Assembly (NCBI RefSeq): GCF_001435235.1
Contig: NZ_AZGB01000029.1
Location: 15,515 to 63,113, forward strand
Length of the DNA: 47,599 nucleotides
Reading direction: 5' to 3'
DNA from: Liquorilactobacillus ghanensis DSM 18630
Lineage (GTDB): Bacteria > Bacillota > Bacilli > Lactobacillales > Lactobacillaceae
Shown here: positions 8,047 through 17,737 of the stretch, in pieces
Position numbering within the stretch: position 1 is the first letter of the stretch
Layout of the letters: the number at the start of each line of letters is the position of its first letter
Position numbers and translations under genes: made by a program
The notes under the pieces: generated by a model
Seen by the model: only the letters and a program-made list of their open reading frames with translations
The model's database searches: none
What the model was told of the DNA's origin: nothing

Positions 8047-8526
8047 ATGGAATCTTTAGCAGAAGTTAAAACCAAGGGTCAGTATATTGTAGTTGATATT
8101 GTCGGTGAACCACGTTTTGTTCGGCGTTTGGCGGAATTGGGGATGGTTTTGAATACGAATTTAACCGTTGTTACGCCTTCGGAAAATACTAGTGGATTAG
8201 TTATCTTTTTACGTGGGCAGCGTTTAGCTGTCAGTCATACGTTAGCAACTAACATTTTGGTTAAGGGGATTGATGAGTTAGCAACCGTAGCAACTAAGCC
8301 GTTATCACGGTTGGAAGTTGGAAAATCAGCAATTGTTGGTAAAATTATCGGTGATCGGCCAGTAAAGAGACGTTTGATGGATATGGGGCTGACCAAAAAT
8401 ACGATGATTGAAGTTCATCAGGTTGCTCCTTTAGGCGATCCGATAGAAATAATAGTACGAGGCTATAAATTAAGTGTTCGTAAACAAGAAGCTGATTATA
8501 TCATGGTGCAGGAGGTAAGCAAATGA
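8047..8526 (+). CDS. feoA: FeoA protein with two tandem FeoA domains
   Basis: Cytoplasmic partner of the ferrous iron transporter FeoB. FeoA is normally a single SH3-like domain of about 75-80 residues. Here 159 residues hold two copies, about 3-75 (GEPRFVRRLAELGMVLNTNL) and 85-155 (GDRPVKRRLMDMGLTKNTMI), each ending in a RG-x-LxV strand. I chose ATG 8047 because GGAAG lies 7 bp upstream; the in-frame ATG 8029 directly abuts the Fur-type box and has no ribosome site. It overlaps feoB by ATGA. Confidence 0.88.
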   Translation: MESLAEVKTKGQYIVVDIVGEPRFVRRLAELGMVLNTNLTVVTPSENTSGLVIFLRGQRLAVSHTLATNILVKGIDELATVATKPLSRLEVGKSAIVGKIIGDRPVKRRLMDMGLTKNTMIEVHQVAPLGDPIEIIVRGYKLSVRKQEADYIMVQEVSK

Positions 8527-10655
8527 AGATGATCGCTTTAGCCGGCAATCCGAATAGCGGGAAAACGACACTATTTAACTGGTTGACCGGTTCAAATCAG
8601 TCAGTCGGCAACTGGCCAGGAGTAACTGTTGAGAAAAAGCAAGGACTTTTGCGCAGTAATAAACAATTTATGATCCAGGACTTACCAGGAATTTATTCGT
8701 TATCACCATATACGGCTGAAGAAGTCGTATCACGTAAATATTTGGTTGAGCAAACTCCAGACGCAGTAGTTGACATTGTTGATGCAACTAATATCGAACG
8801 AAATTTATATTTGACGTTGCAATTGATGGAAACTGGTCGCCCATTAGTTGTTGCTCTTAATATGATCGATATGTTAAAAAAACAACAACGAAAAGTAAAT
8901 TTGAAAAAATTATCTTATCTACTGGGAGTTCCAGTGGTTGGAATTTCAGCACTTAAAAGAAAGAATTTGCCACAGTTGGAACAGGCAATGATAGCAGAAA
9001 CACAAAGAAAAACAACCTATTCATTTCCTAAATATGATGATCGTTTAGAGTCGGCTCTAACGATGATCAGCCAGCAGATAACAGGAATCGTTTCAACAGA
9101 AAGGCTGCGCTGGTATGCAATTAAGCTATTTGAACGAGATGAACAAGTTAACCAAGAACTGAATTTAACTGCCGAAAAAAGCAAAGAAATTGAAAAAATA
9201 ATTATTACCGCTGAAAAAGTTTTTCAAGATACAAGCGATAGTATCATTGTTAATGCCCGCTACGATTTAATTTCACAATTTGTTAAAATGTCGGTAGTTG
9301 ATGAAACTGATTTTGTTGTTAGCATGAGTGATCGGGTAGACCGAATTATTACCAATCGCTGGCTGGCGCTGCCGATTTTCTTTTTTGTAATGTGGTTAGT
9401 CTACTATTTGTCAATTCAAACGATCGGAACAATGGGAACAGATTGGGTTAATGATGTTTTGTTTGGTAAAATTATCCCCGATGCCGTTCAAGGCTGGTTG
9501 ACTCAGTGGCATGTAGCGGCTTGGATGCAGGGGTTGGTTCTTAACGGAATTATTAATGGCTTGGGTTCGGTTTTAGGATTTGTACCACAGATAATGATGC
9601 TCTTTTTATGTTTGGGAATTTTAGAAGATTGCGGTTATATGGCGCGAATTGCTTTTGTTATGGATCGAATTTTTCATCGCTTTAATTTATCAGGTAAATC
9701 ATTTATTCCCATGTTGATTTCAACTGGTTGCGGAGTTCCCGGAATTATGTCGACTAGAACAATTGAAAACGAAAAAGATCGCAAAATGACCATTATGTTG
9801 ACGACTTTCATGCCTTGTTCGGCTAAATTAACAGTAATTGCGCTGATTTCTGGAACATTTTTCCCACATCAAAGTTGGGTTGCACCATCGGCTTATTTTT
9901 TGGGGATGCTTGCAGTTGTCGGTTCGGGAATCTTTTTAAAGAAAACTCGTTTGTTTGCTGGACCGCCGCAACCATTTGTTATGGAATTACCGGCATATCA
10001 TTTTCCGAAGCCGGGCAATGTTTTACGACAGGTTATCAGTCGAGCTGAAAGCTTTATTAAAAAAGCTGGGACAATTATTTTTTCTTCGTGTGTATTGATT
10101 TGGTTTTTCTCAAGTTTTACCTTTACTTTGAAAATGACAGATCAGAACCATAGTATGCTTCGTTATATCGGTGAAGTAGTTGCTCCGATTTTTGCCCCGC
10201 TTGGTTTTGGCGATTGGCATACGACCGTTGCAGTAATCGCAGGCTTAATTGCTAAAGAAAATTGCGTTGGGACACTGCGGATAACTTTTGGCAGCTCAAC
10301 AGCATCTGCATTCTCAGCTGCGTTACGGCAAGCTTACCCAGCGATTGCCGGTTACTCATTCTTAGCCTTTAACTTATTATGTGCACCTTGTTTTGCTGCT
10401 ATTGGTACAATGTATAAAGAATTCGGTAATACAAAATGGACATTGCGAGCGCTTGGTTACCAAACGGCGCTGGCTTATTTAACTGCAATGTTGATTTATC
10501 AAAGCGTTCAAATGGTTACTACTTGGTCGTTCGCCAGTGTTGTATTAACAGCCACCGCAGTTTTGATTATCTTGTATTGCTTATTCTTCAAACGCAATGC
10601 CAGTGATGATTTATATCAAGTAAAAAATGAAATTGGAGAGGGAGCTTTAAAATGA
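8523..10655 (+). CDS. feoB: Ferrous iron transport protein FeoB
   Basis: Membrane Fe2+ transporter with an N-terminal G domain, 710 residues. G motifs: GNPNSGKT (8-15), DLPG (53-56) and NMID (113-116). The membrane part starts near residue 285 and contains the two Gate-type segments, including the Cys-bearing STGCGVPG and the later LLCAPCFAA. It is joined by ATGA to feoA before and to the Cys-rich peptide after, so the three are translated as a set. Confidence 0.97.
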   Translation: MKMIALAGNPNSGKTTLFNWLTGSNQSVGNWPGVTVEKKQGLLRSNKQFMIQDLPGIYSLSPYTAEEVVSRKYLVEQTPDAVVDIVDATNIERNLYLTLQLMETGRPLVVALNMIDMLKKQQRKVNLKKLSYLLGVPVVGISALKRKNLPQLEQAMIAETQRKTTYSFPKYDDRLESALTMISQQITGIVSTERLRWYAIKLFERDEQVNQELNLTAEKSKEIEKIIITAEKVFQDTSDSIIVNARYDLISQFVKMSVVDETDFVVSMSDRVDRIITNRWLALPIFFFVMWLVYYLSIQTIGTMGTDWVNDVLFGKIIPDAVQGWLTQWHVAAWMQGLVLNGIINGLGSVLGFVPQIMMLFLCLGILEDCGYMARIAFVMDRIFHRFNLSGKSFIPMLISTGCGVPGIMSTRTIENEKDRKMTIMLTTFMPCSAKLTVIALISGTFFPHQSWVAPSAYFLGMLAVVGSGIFLKKTRLFAGPPQPFVMELPAYHFPKPGNVLRQVISRAESFIKKAGTIIFSSCVLIWFFSSFTFTLKMTDQNHSMLRYIGEVVAPIFAPLGFGDWHTTVAVIAGLIAKENCVGTLRITFGSSTASAFSAALRQAYPAIAGYSFLAFNLLCAPCFAAIGTMYKEFGNTKWTLRALGYQTALAYLTAMLIYQSVQMVTTWSFASVVLTATAVLIILYCLFFKRNASDDLYQVKNEIGEGALK

Positions 10656-10825
10656 TTGCAACAATTGTTTTAGCAGTGCTAATTTTTTCAGGAGTCGGCT
10701 ACGTTATTTACACACGTTTTATTAAGCGTAATGCCAGTGCCGGCTGCCATGATTGCGATGATACTGGTTGTCCGTTGGTAGATCCCGTTAAAGTACAGAA
10801 ACATGCTACCAAAAAACAAAATTAA
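10652..10825 (+). CDS. FeoB-associated Cys-rich membrane peptide
   Basis: 57 residues starting at an ATG that overlaps the feoB stop. One N-terminal membrane helix (IATIVLAVLIFSGVGYVIY) is followed by a short cytoplasmic part with the cysteine cluster GCHDCDDTGCP. This is the pattern of the small Cys-rich proteins encoded after feoB in Firmicutes, thought to play a FeoC-like role. The cysteines could bind iron or sense redox state (inference). Confidence 0.85.
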   Translation: MIATIVLAVLIFSGVGYVIYTRFIKRNASAGCHDCDDTGCPLVDPVKVQKHATKKQN

Positions 10826-10884
10826 ATTTTTTGAAAACTTAGTGAAAAACTTTCAAATTAATCCTGCGTTTTCATTTATTTTTG

Positions 10885-10893
10885 TGTTAAAAT
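10885..10893 (+). promoter_or_regulatory. Extended -10 promoter of fba
   Basis: TG-T-TAAAAT. The 18 bases at 10880-10897 are identical to those at 12053-12070 upstream of metK. No good -35 is visible at the usual distance, as is common for extended -10 promoters. Confidence 0.6.
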
Positions 10894-10936
10894 AAAAGTG
10901 TACTCAAAAGAGTAATATAATTTAGGAGGCTGTTTT

Positions 10937-11800
10937 ATGTCATTCGTAAACGGTAATGAGATTTTTACTGCAGCTCGTAAGGGTCATTATGCGGTCGGTG
11001 CTTTTAACACAAATAATTTGGAATGGACTCGTGCCATTTTGAAGGCTGCTCAAGAAACCAAGACGCCTGTTTTGATTCAGGTGTCAATGGGTGCTGCAAA
11101 GTACATGGGTGATTACAAGTTAGTTAAGAGCTTGGTTGAAAATGAAATGCGTGTTATGAACATCACTGTACCAGTTATCATGCATCTTGATCATGGCAAC
11201 TATGAAGCTGCTAAAGAATGTATCGAAGCTGGCTATACTTCAGTTATGTTTGATGGCCATGATTTGCCATTCGAAGAAAACTTGGAAAAGACCAAAGAAA
11301 TTGTTAAATTAGCACATGCTAAGAACATTTCGGTTGAAGCAGAAGTTGGTTCTATCGGTGGTGAAGAAGATGGAATTATCGGCGAAGGCGAACTTGCTGA
11401 TGTTGAAGAAGCAAAGAAAATCGCTGCTACCGGTGTTGACTATTTAGCATGTGGTATTGGTAATATCCATGGTAAATACCCAGCAAACTGGAAGGGTCTG
11501 CATTTTGATCGCTTAAAGGAATTAGCAGATGTTATTGAAACACCATTAGTATTGCATGGTGGTTCTGGAATTCCTCAGGAACAAGTTGTTAAAGCTATTA
11601 AGATGGGTGTTTCAAAAGTTAATATCAACACAGAATGCCAGTTGGCTTTTGCTGCTGCAACCCGTAAATATATTGAAGCTGGTAAAGATCAGCAGGGTAA
11701 GGGCTATGACCCACGTAAGCTTTTAGCTGACGGAGCACAAGCAATTACTGATACAGTTGAAGAAATTATTGGTTGGTTGGGAACACCATCAATTAAATAA
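10937..11800 (+). CDS. fba: Class II fructose-bisphosphate aldolase
   Basis: Zinc-dependent glycolytic enzyme cleaving fructose 1,6-bisphosphate into DHAP and glyceraldehyde 3-phosphate, 287 residues. Metal and substrate motifs: HLDHG, DGHDLPFEEN, EAEVGSIGG, GNIHGKY and LHGGSGIP. AGGAGG precedes the ATG. It has its own promoter and terminator and, from its codon choice (many AAG, GGT), is probably highly expressed. Confidence 0.96.
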   Translation: MSFVNGNEIFTAARKGHYAVGAFNTNNLEWTRAILKAAQETKTPVLIQVSMGAAKYMGDYKLVKSLVENEMRVMNITVPVIMHLDHGNYEAAKECIEAGYTSVMFDGHDLPFEENLEKTKEIVKLAHAKNISVEAEVGSIGGEEDGIIGEGELADVEEAKKIAATGVDYLACGIGNIHGKYPANWKGLHFDRLKELADVIETPLVLHGGSGIPQEQVVKAIKMGVSKVNINTECQLAFAAATRKYIEAGKDQQGKGYDPRKLLADGAQAITDTVEEIIGWLGTPSIK

Positions 11801-11824
11801 TTTGTTTGCTAAAGTAAAGAAGAT

Positions 11825-11859
11825 CTGTTTCAAACAATTGTTTGAAACAGGTTTTTTTT
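11825..11859 (+). terminator. Terminator of fba
   Basis: A perfect 26-bp palindrome at 11825-11850, whose left arm is CTGTTTCAAACAA, followed by G and eight T. Confidence 0.85.
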
Positions 11860-12057
11860 ACCTTTGATTAAGTCACATTAAATTATTCTTTTTGAAATTA
11901 TTTAAAGTTGAAAATTTCAGAAAAATAACACTAAACTGAATTTATGCGAATCAAAATTAAGCTGATAAGCTAAACTTTCACACTGGATTTCAGGTTGGAG
12001 CTGTTAACATGAAAAGCATTTTTTATACAAAAAGATCGTAAATCGATAGTTGTTTTG

Positions 12058-12066
12058 TGTTAAAAT
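12058..12066 (+). promoter_or_regulatory. Extended -10 promoter of metK
   Basis: TG-T-TAAAAT, placed just before the riboswitch so that transcription would start at about 12073, the first base of its closing helix. Same 18-base context as the fba promoter. Confidence 0.6.
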
Positions 12067-12072
12067 AAAAAT

Positions 12073-12148
12073 GTTACAGCACATTCCCGAGAGGATTCAT
12101 TTTATGTGAAGCTGCCTTGTAACCAAATTTTTGAATGGGGGAATTTTT
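12073..12148 (+). promoter_or_regulatory. SMK box (SAM-III) riboswitch of metK
   Basis: GTTACA (12073-12078) pairs with TGTAAC (12118-12123). Between them is the conserved CCCGAGAGGA core and GAAGCTGCC. The ribosome site GGGGG (12137-12141) lies just downstream, 7 bp before the GTG start. In this Lactobacillales family, SAM binding makes the RNA sequester the ribosome site, so translation of SAM synthetase falls when SAM is plentiful. Identification is from remembered consensus, gene context and visible pairing. Confidence 0.85.
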
Positions 12149-13339
12149 GTGTCAGAAAGACATTTATTTACATCAGAATCAGTTTCAGAAGGACATCCGG
12201 ATAAGATTGCAGATCAAATCAGTGACGCAATTTTAGATGCTCTGTTAGCTAAAGATCCAGACGCGCGAGTAGCGTGTGAAACAACTGTAACTACGGGTTT
12301 GGTGGTAGTTGTTGGTGAAATCTCAACAAGTGCCTACATTGATATCCAAAAAGTAGTTCGGCAAACAATTAAGGATATTGGTTATACCGATGGCAAATAC
12401 GGTTTTGATGGTGATAATTGTGCTGTCATGACGGCCATTGATGAGCAATCACCAGATATTGCGCAGGGTGTTGATCAGTCTTTGGAAGAGCGCAAGGGTG
12501 AAGGTGACCCGCTTGATCAAATTGGTGCCGGTGATCAAGGAATGATGTTCGGCTATGCGATTGATGAAACACCGGAATTGATGCCACTACCAATTGCGCT
12601 TAGTCATCGTTTGATGCGTAAAATAGCTGAAATTAGAAAACAAGGGGTTTTGGAATATCTTGGACCGGATGCCAAAGCTCAGGTAACAGTTGAATATGAT
12701 GAAAACAATCATCCAGCTCGAGTTGATACAGTAGTTGTTTCGACACAGCATAGTGCTGATACTTCTCTTGAAACAATTCGCCATGATGTTATTGAAAAAG
12801 TCATTAAAGCGGTTATTCCAGCTAAGTTGTTGGATGATAAGACAAAGTATTTTGTTAATCCTACTGGTCGGTTTGTAATTGGCGGTCCGCAAGGCGATGC
12901 CGGCTTAACTGGTCGGAAAATTATTGTGGATACTTATGGTGGAGCTGCTCATCATGGTGGTGGAGCTTTTTCAGGTAAGGATGCAACTAAAGTTGATCGC
13001 TCAGCTAGTTATGCAGCTCGTTATATCGCTAAAAATATTGTTGCTGCTAAAATTGCTTCACAAGTTGAAGTTCAATTGGCCTATGCAATCGGTGTTGCTC
13101 AGCCGGTTTCGATTTCGGTTAACACTTTTGGAACTAGTCAGGTTAAAGATCAAGATTTGGTTGCGGCAATTCGCAAGGTATTCGACTTACGCCCAGCTGG
13201 AATTATCAAAATGTTAGATTTAAAACGGCCAATTTATAAACAAACAGCAGCTTATGGACATTTTGGTCGAACTGATATTGATTTACCTTGGGAACATACA
13301 GACAAGGTTGACCAGTTAAAAAAAGAATTACAAGTTTAA
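12149..13339 (+). CDS. metK: S-adenosylmethionine synthetase
   Basis: Makes SAM from methionine and ATP. The product has 396 residues from GTG 12149 ([19 protein letters not shown]). The TTG at 12131 overlaps the ribosome-binding region and is not the start. Signature [12 protein letters not shown] and the loop [22 protein letters not shown] are present. It is controlled by the SAM-III element directly upstream. Confidence 0.96.
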   Translation: MSERHLFTSESVSEGHPDKIADQISDAILDALLAKDPDARVACETTVTTGLVVVVGEISTSAYIDIQKVVRQTIKDIGYTDGKYGFDGDNCAVMTAIDEQSPDIAQGVDQSLEERKGEGDPLDQIGAGDQGMMFGYAIDETPELMPLPIALSHRLMRKIAEIRKQGVLEYLGPDAKAQVTVEYDENNHPARVDTVVVSTQHSADTSLETIRHDVIEKVIKAVIPAKLLDDKTKYFVNPTGRFVIGGPQGDAGLTGRKIIVDTYGGAAHHGGGAFSGKDATKVDRSASYAARYIAKNIVAAKIASQVEVQLAYAIGVAQPVSISVNTFGTSQVKDQDLVAAIRKVFDLRPAGIIKMLDLKRPIYKQTAAYGHFGRTDIDLPWEHTDKVDQLKKELQV

Positions 13340-13359
13340 GTTAAATTCTAAGAAATCAG

Positions 13360-13388
13360 TTGCAGCAGGTTTAAATTTTTGCTATTAT
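13360..13388 (+). promoter_or_regulatory. Promoter of the leuS leader
   Basis: TTGCAG (13360-13365), a 17-bp spacer, TATTAT (13383-13388). It starts a T-box leader of about 250 nt. Confidence 0.65.
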
Positions 13389-13394
13389 GAGTGC

Positions 13395-13652
13395 AACATA
13401 GCAATATATAATTTAGATAAGGAATAGTAGCTGAGGTCGGTATTTTGTAGAGAGGGCATCGTGGCTGAAAGTGCCTATTTTCCGTTTCAGACGAACTCAC
13501 CTTAAATAATTCCTGTTGAATAAAGTAGGCGGGAACGGTTGTTTTACCGTTAGCAAACTTTAAAGTGCCAGTTGTATGACTGGAAAATAGGTGGTACCGC
13601 GAGTTTTATTTACTCGTCCTATATTGGCGTTGGTCAGTATAGGACTTTTTTT
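13395..13652 (+). promoter_or_regulatory. T-box leader of leuS
   Basis: A long structured leader with an AGTAG motif near 13426, the likely specifier codon CTC (Leu, 13496-13498, in GAACTCACC), and the T-box AATAGGTGGTACCGCG (13587-13602). A terminator follows: GTCCTATA (13616-13623) pairs with TATAGGAC (13638-13645) before seven T. Uncharged tRNA-Leu should stabilise the antiterminator and allow leuS transcription. Confidence 0.93.
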
Positions 13653-13682
13653 AACTTTTTAAAAGGGAAGGATCTATTTATT

Positions 13683-16097
13683 ATGGCGTATGATCATCAA
13701 AAGATTGAGGAAAAATGGCAGCATTATTGGGAAGCACACAAAACTTTTAAAACGACGGAAAATACTGATAAAAAGAAATATTATGCACTAGATATGTTTC
13801 CCTATCCATCTGGTCAAGGGCTGCACGTTGGCCATCCAGAGGGTTATACCGCAACTGACATTATTGCTCGGATGAAACGGATGCAAGGGTTTGATGTACT
13901 GCATCCGATGGGCTGGGATGCTTTTGGGTTGCCAGCTGAACAATATGCGCTAAACACCGGACATTCTCCACGGGAGTTTACCAAAGTCAATATTAATAAT
14001 TTTCGACGTCAGATAAAGTCTCTTGGCTTATCATACGATTGGGATCGGGAAATTAATACAACAGATCCTTCTTATTATAAATGGACACAATGGATTTTTG
14101 AAAAGCTTTATGAAAAGGGTTTGGCTTATGAAGCGGAAGTTCCGGTAAACTGGAGTCCAGATTTAGGAACGGTTGTTGCTAACGAAGAGGTTATTGACGG
14201 TAAAACTGAACGTGGTGGCTTTCCAGTTGTTCGTAAACCAATGCGCCAGTGGGTACTTAAAATTACGGCATACGCTGATCGCCTAATTGATGATTTGGAT
14301 GATTTGGATTGGCCGGAAAATATTAAAGAACAGCAACGCAATTGGATTGGCCGCTCAGTCGGTGCTAGTATCAAATTTGCTGTTGCTGGTAAAAAAAATC
14401 TTAAAATCGAGGTCTTTACAACTCGACCAGATACCATTTTTGGTGTTTCCGGAATGGTATTGGCGCCTGAATTAGATTTAGTTAAGGAATTAACAACTCC
14501 TAAGCAAAAAGCAGTAGTTGATGCTTACATTGACAAGGTAGCCCATAAATCTGATTTGGAACGGACCGATTTAGCTAAAGAAAAAACTGGTGTCTTCACC
14601 GGCAGTTATGCGATTAATCCGCTTAATGGTAAAAAAGTTCAAATTTGGATTGCAGACTATGTTTTAGCAACCTATGGAACCGGAGCAGTAATGATCGTAC
14701 CGGCTCATGATGATCGGGATTATGATTTTGCTAAAAAATTCAATTTGCCAATTGTACCAGTAATTGAGGGCGGCGATATTGCTAAGGAAGCTTATACTGG
14801 TGATGGGACACATATTAATTCTGATTTCTTAAATGGCTTAAATAAACAAGACGCAATTGATAAGATAATTGATTGGCTGCAAGAAAAAAAGATTGGCAAG
14901 AAAAAGGTTAACTACCATTTACGAGACTGGCTTTTCTCACGTCAACGTTATTGGGGTGAACCAATTCCGATTATTCACTGGGAAGATGGCGAAACAACAT
15001 TGGTTCCCGCAGACCAGTTACCATTACGTTTGCCAAAAGCTAAGGACATTAAACCTTCTGGAACTGGTGAAAGTCCGCTGGCTAACTTGGATGATTGGGT
15101 AAATGTTGTGGATAAGAATGGTCGAAAAGGTAAACGCGAAACTAATACTATGCCTCAATGGGCAGGTAGTTCATGGTATTTCTTACGTTACGTTGATCCA
15201 CATAACCAAGGAGCAATCGCCGATTATCAAAAATTGAAGGATTGGATGCCAGTTGATTTGTATGTCGGTGGAGCTGAGCATGCTGTTTTGCATTTGCTGT
15301 ATGCACGCTTTTGGCATAAATTCTTATATGATATCGGGGTCGTTCCAACTAAAGAACCGTTCCATAAGTTAGTTAATCAAGGGATGATTTTAGGTGACAA
15401 TCATGAGAAAATGTCGAAGTCTAAGGGAAATGTAGTTAACCCAGATGAAATTGTTGAAAAATATGGAGCAGACACATTACGATTATACGAGATGTTTATG
15501 GGACCACTTGATGCTTCAATTGCTTGGAGCGAGGATGGTTTAAATGGAGCCAATAAGTTCATCAAGCGGATTTGGCGGCTTTTAATCGATGATCAGGATA
15601 ATCTGCGTGATCGGGTTACAACATTAAATGACGGTAAATTGGACCATGTATATCATCAGACAGTCAAGAAAGTGACTGAAGACTATACTGCAATGCATTT
15701 TAATACGGCAATTTCCCAGTTGATGGTTTTTGTTAATGAAGCTTATAAGGCTGATGCATTGCCATTGGAGTATATGGAAGGTTTCGTCAAAATGATTTCA
15801 CCGGTTATTCCGCATTTAGCAGAAGAATTGTGGACTAAACTAGGTCATGTGGGGACTATTACTTACGAAAAATGGCCAACGTATGATGAAAGCAAGTTGG
15901 TTGAAGATACAGTTCAAGTAGTTGTTCAAGTTAACGGCAAGGTTAGACAGCATCTAACAATTGCTAAGGGAACGGCTAAAGCTGAATTGCAAAAGCAAGC
16001 TTTGGCTGACGCCAAGATAAAGACAGCAATTGCTGATAAAAAGATTGTCAAGGTGATTGTGGTACCTGATAAATTGGTTAGTGTAGTTGTTAAGTAA
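13683..16097 (+). CDS. leuS: Leucyl-tRNA synthetase
   Basis: Class I synthetase charging tRNA-Leu, 804 residues from ATG 13683. Signature HVGH (48-51) in [17 protein letters not shown] and KMSKS (576-580). The editing domain shows [17 protein letters not shown] and [19 protein letters not shown]. The open frame extends upstream to 13572, but that part lies in the T-box leader. GGGAAGG precedes the start. Confidence 0.97.
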   Translation: MAYDHQKIEEKWQHYWEAHKTFKTTENTDKKKYYALDMFPYPSGQGLHVGHPEGYTATDIIARMKRMQGFDVLHPMGWDAFGLPAEQYALNTGHSPREFTKVNINNFRRQIKSLGLSYDWDREINTTDPSYYKWTQWIFEKLYEKGLAYEAEVPVNWSPDLGTVVANEEVIDGKTERGGFPVVRKPMRQWVLKITAYADRLIDDLDDLDWPENIKEQQRNWIGRSVGASIKFAVAGKKNLKIEVFTTRPDTIFGVSGMVLAPELDLVKELTTPKQKAVVDAYIDKVAHKSDLERTDLAKEKTGVFTGSYAINPLNGKKVQIWIADYVLATYGTGAVMIVPAHDDRDYDFAKKFNLPIVPVIEGGDIAKEAYTGDGTHINSDFLNGLNKQDAIDKIIDWLQEKKIGKKKVNYHLRDWLFSRQRYWGEPIPIIHWEDGETTLVPADQLPLRLPKAKDIKPSGTGESPLANLDDWVNVVDKNGRKGKRETNTMPQWAGSSWYFLRYVDPHNQGAIADYQKLKDWMPVDLYVGGAEHAVLHLLYARFWHKFLYDIGVVPTKEPFHKLVNQGMILGDNHEKMSKSKGNVVNPDEIVEKYGADTLRLYEMFMGPLDASIAWSEDGLNGANKFIKRIWRLLIDDQDNLRDRVTTLNDGKLDHVYHQTVKKVTEDYTAMHFNTAISQLMVFVNEAYKADALPLEYMEGFVKMISPVIPHLAEELWTKLGHVGTITYEKWPTYDESKLVEDTVQVVVQVNGKVRQHLTIAKGTAKAELQKQALADAKIKTAIADKKIVKVIVVPDKLVSVVVK

Positions 16098-16133
16098 ACT
16101 GATCGGAATTTTTTAAACATTAGTTTTTTCTTA

Positions 16134-16203
16134 AAAGAGCTCTATTGATTTGACCAATTATGATTAGCTGTTGATTTTGGTCAAACAATTAGAGCTTTTT
16201 TTA
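16134..16203 (+). terminator. Terminator of leuS
   Basis: A long imperfect hairpin: AGCTCTATTGATTTGACCAA (16138-16157) pairs with the region ending CAATTAGAGCT at 16196, followed by seven T. Confidence 0.75.
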
Positions 16204-16211
16204 ATTTAAAC

Positions 16212-16256
16212 TTGCAATTAGTTAGATAATTCAATATACTTTACAACATACGTTGT
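16212..16256 (+). promoter_or_regulatory. Promoter and possible operator of the amino acid permease
   Basis: TTGCAA (16212-16217), a 17-bp spacer, TATACT (16235-16240). An inverted repeat ACAAC-ATAC-GTTGT (16243-16256) covers the predicted transcription start, a typical repressor position. The regulator is unknown. Confidence 0.6.
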
Positions 16257-16302
16257 CATTTTTGATGAAATCACTGACCTTGGAGGAGGATTGGAAAGAA
16301 TT

Positions 16303-17652
16303 ATGAAAAATGAATTGTCACGGGGACTAACTCATCGTCATATTCAAATGATTGCGATCGGCGGAGCAATCGGAACGGGACTTTTTCTAGGATCAGGGAG
16401 TGCTATCAAAGCTGCTGGTCCGGCAATTATTTTGGCTTATCTGATTGCCGGTATAATTTGTTTCTTTATGATGCGAGCAATTGGTGAATTAGTTCTATCA
16501 GATCTTAAATTAACTTCTTTTATTGATTTTGTTAGACGTTATTTGGGAGATCGTTTTGAATTTGTCATTGGCTGGACTTACTGGTTGTGTTGGGAAAGTT
16601 TAGCAATGGCTGACTTAACAGCCAGTGGGATTTATTTACGGTATTGGTTTCCAATTATTCCCCAGTGGGTAACACCATTAATTATTATTTTAGTATTATT
16701 GGGATTTAACTTGTTAAGTGTTGGGGTTTATGGTGAGTTGGAGTCGTGGTTTGCCAGCATTAAGGTTTTAGCAATTGTAGCTTTGATCGTGACGGGGATA
16801 GTTTTACTAGTGTTAGGTACTAAAGTAGGCGGACATCAAGTATCTTTAGGTAATTTGGTTAATTATGGTGGCTTTTTCCCCAAAGGATTTAAGGGCTTTT
16901 TGGCAGCTTTTCCAATGGTTATCTTTGCCTTTACCGGAATTGAGATGGTCGGGCTAACCTCAGGTGAAACAGCGGATCCTGAACATGATTTGCCGCGGGC
17001 TATTAATAGTTTGCCGATTAGAATTGGTCTTTTTTATCTGGGTTCGATGTTTATTTTAATGTGCATCTATCCTTGGAATGAGATTACAACGACTTCAAGT
17101 CCGTTTGTGCAGGTTTTTGCTGGTATAGGTGTAAAAATCGCTGCCGGTGTAATTAATTTCGTTGTTTTAACGGCAGCTTTATCAGCTTGTAACAGTGCTA
17201 TTTTTAGTACTAGCCGTACCTTATATGTTTTATCGCGGACCAAAAAGGCACCAGCTTCATTTGGGACGACCAGCAATCGCAGTGTTCCAGTTAAATCATT
17301 GCTTTTTTCTTCATTGACATTATTAGTTATTGTTTTATTGAATTATGTAATTCCTAAAACTGTATTTGAAATTATTTCTGGGGTGGCTACAGTCAGTTTT
17401 ATTTTTGTTTGGATTGTTTTAATGGTTTGCCACTATCGTTGTCGCAAAGCAAAACAAACCAAAAACAAAAAATTTGCGATGCCATTATTTCCTTTTTCAA
17501 ATTATCTGACAATTATTTTCTTTTTAATGGTTACAGTATTACTGGCATTTGAACGGAGTACCTTGATTTCATTGATCTTTGCGGCGGTTTGGTTTGCTGG
17601 CTTGAGTTTGATTTATACTTTAGCAATAAAAAAGGCACAAGTCGAAAATTAA
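16303..17652 (+). CDS. Amino acid permease, AAT subgroup of the APC family
   Basis: Proton-coupled amino acid importer with about 12 membrane helices and 449 residues from ATG 16303. The N-terminus MKNELSRGLTHRHIQMIAIG and GGAIGTGLFLGSGSAIKAAGPA are diagnostic of the AAT group (relatives: LysP, ProY, CycA). ESLAMADLTASG and FTGIEMVGLTSGETADPE follow as in that group. The substrate cannot be fixed from sequence. GGAGGAGG lies 13 bp before ATG; a TTG at 16291 sits too close to that site. Confidence 0.85.
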   Translation: MKNELSRGLTHRHIQMIAIGGAIGTGLFLGSGSAIKAAGPAIILAYLIAGIICFFMMRAIGELVLSDLKLTSFIDFVRRYLGDRFEFVIGWTYWLCWESLAMADLTASGIYLRYWFPIIPQWVTPLIIILVLLGFNLLSVGVYGELESWFASIKVLAIVALIVTGIVLLVLGTKVGGHQVSLGNLVNYGGFFPKGFKGFLAAFPMVIFAFTGIEMVGLTSGETADPEHDLPRAINSLPIRIGLFYLGSMFILMCIYPWNEITTTSSPFVQVFAGIGVKIAAGVINFVVLTAALSACNSAIFSTSRTLYVLSRTKKAPASFGTTSNRSVPVKSLLFSSLTLLVIVLLNYVIPKTVFEIISGVATVSFIFVWIVLMVCHYRCRKAKQTKNKKFAMPLFPFSNYLTIIFFLMVTVLLAFERSTLISLIFAAVWFAGLSLIYTLAIKKAQVEN

Positions 17653-17737
17653 GAGTAAAATAAATTATAGTTTTAAAATCTTAGCAGCGAATTTTTAAGT
17701 CGATTAAAGCTAAACTGGTTAAAGGCAGGATAAAAGA

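Noticed and set aside
13572-13682. Longer N-terminus for LeuS from ATG 13572
   Set aside because: This stretch is the antiterminator/terminator part of the T-box leader.
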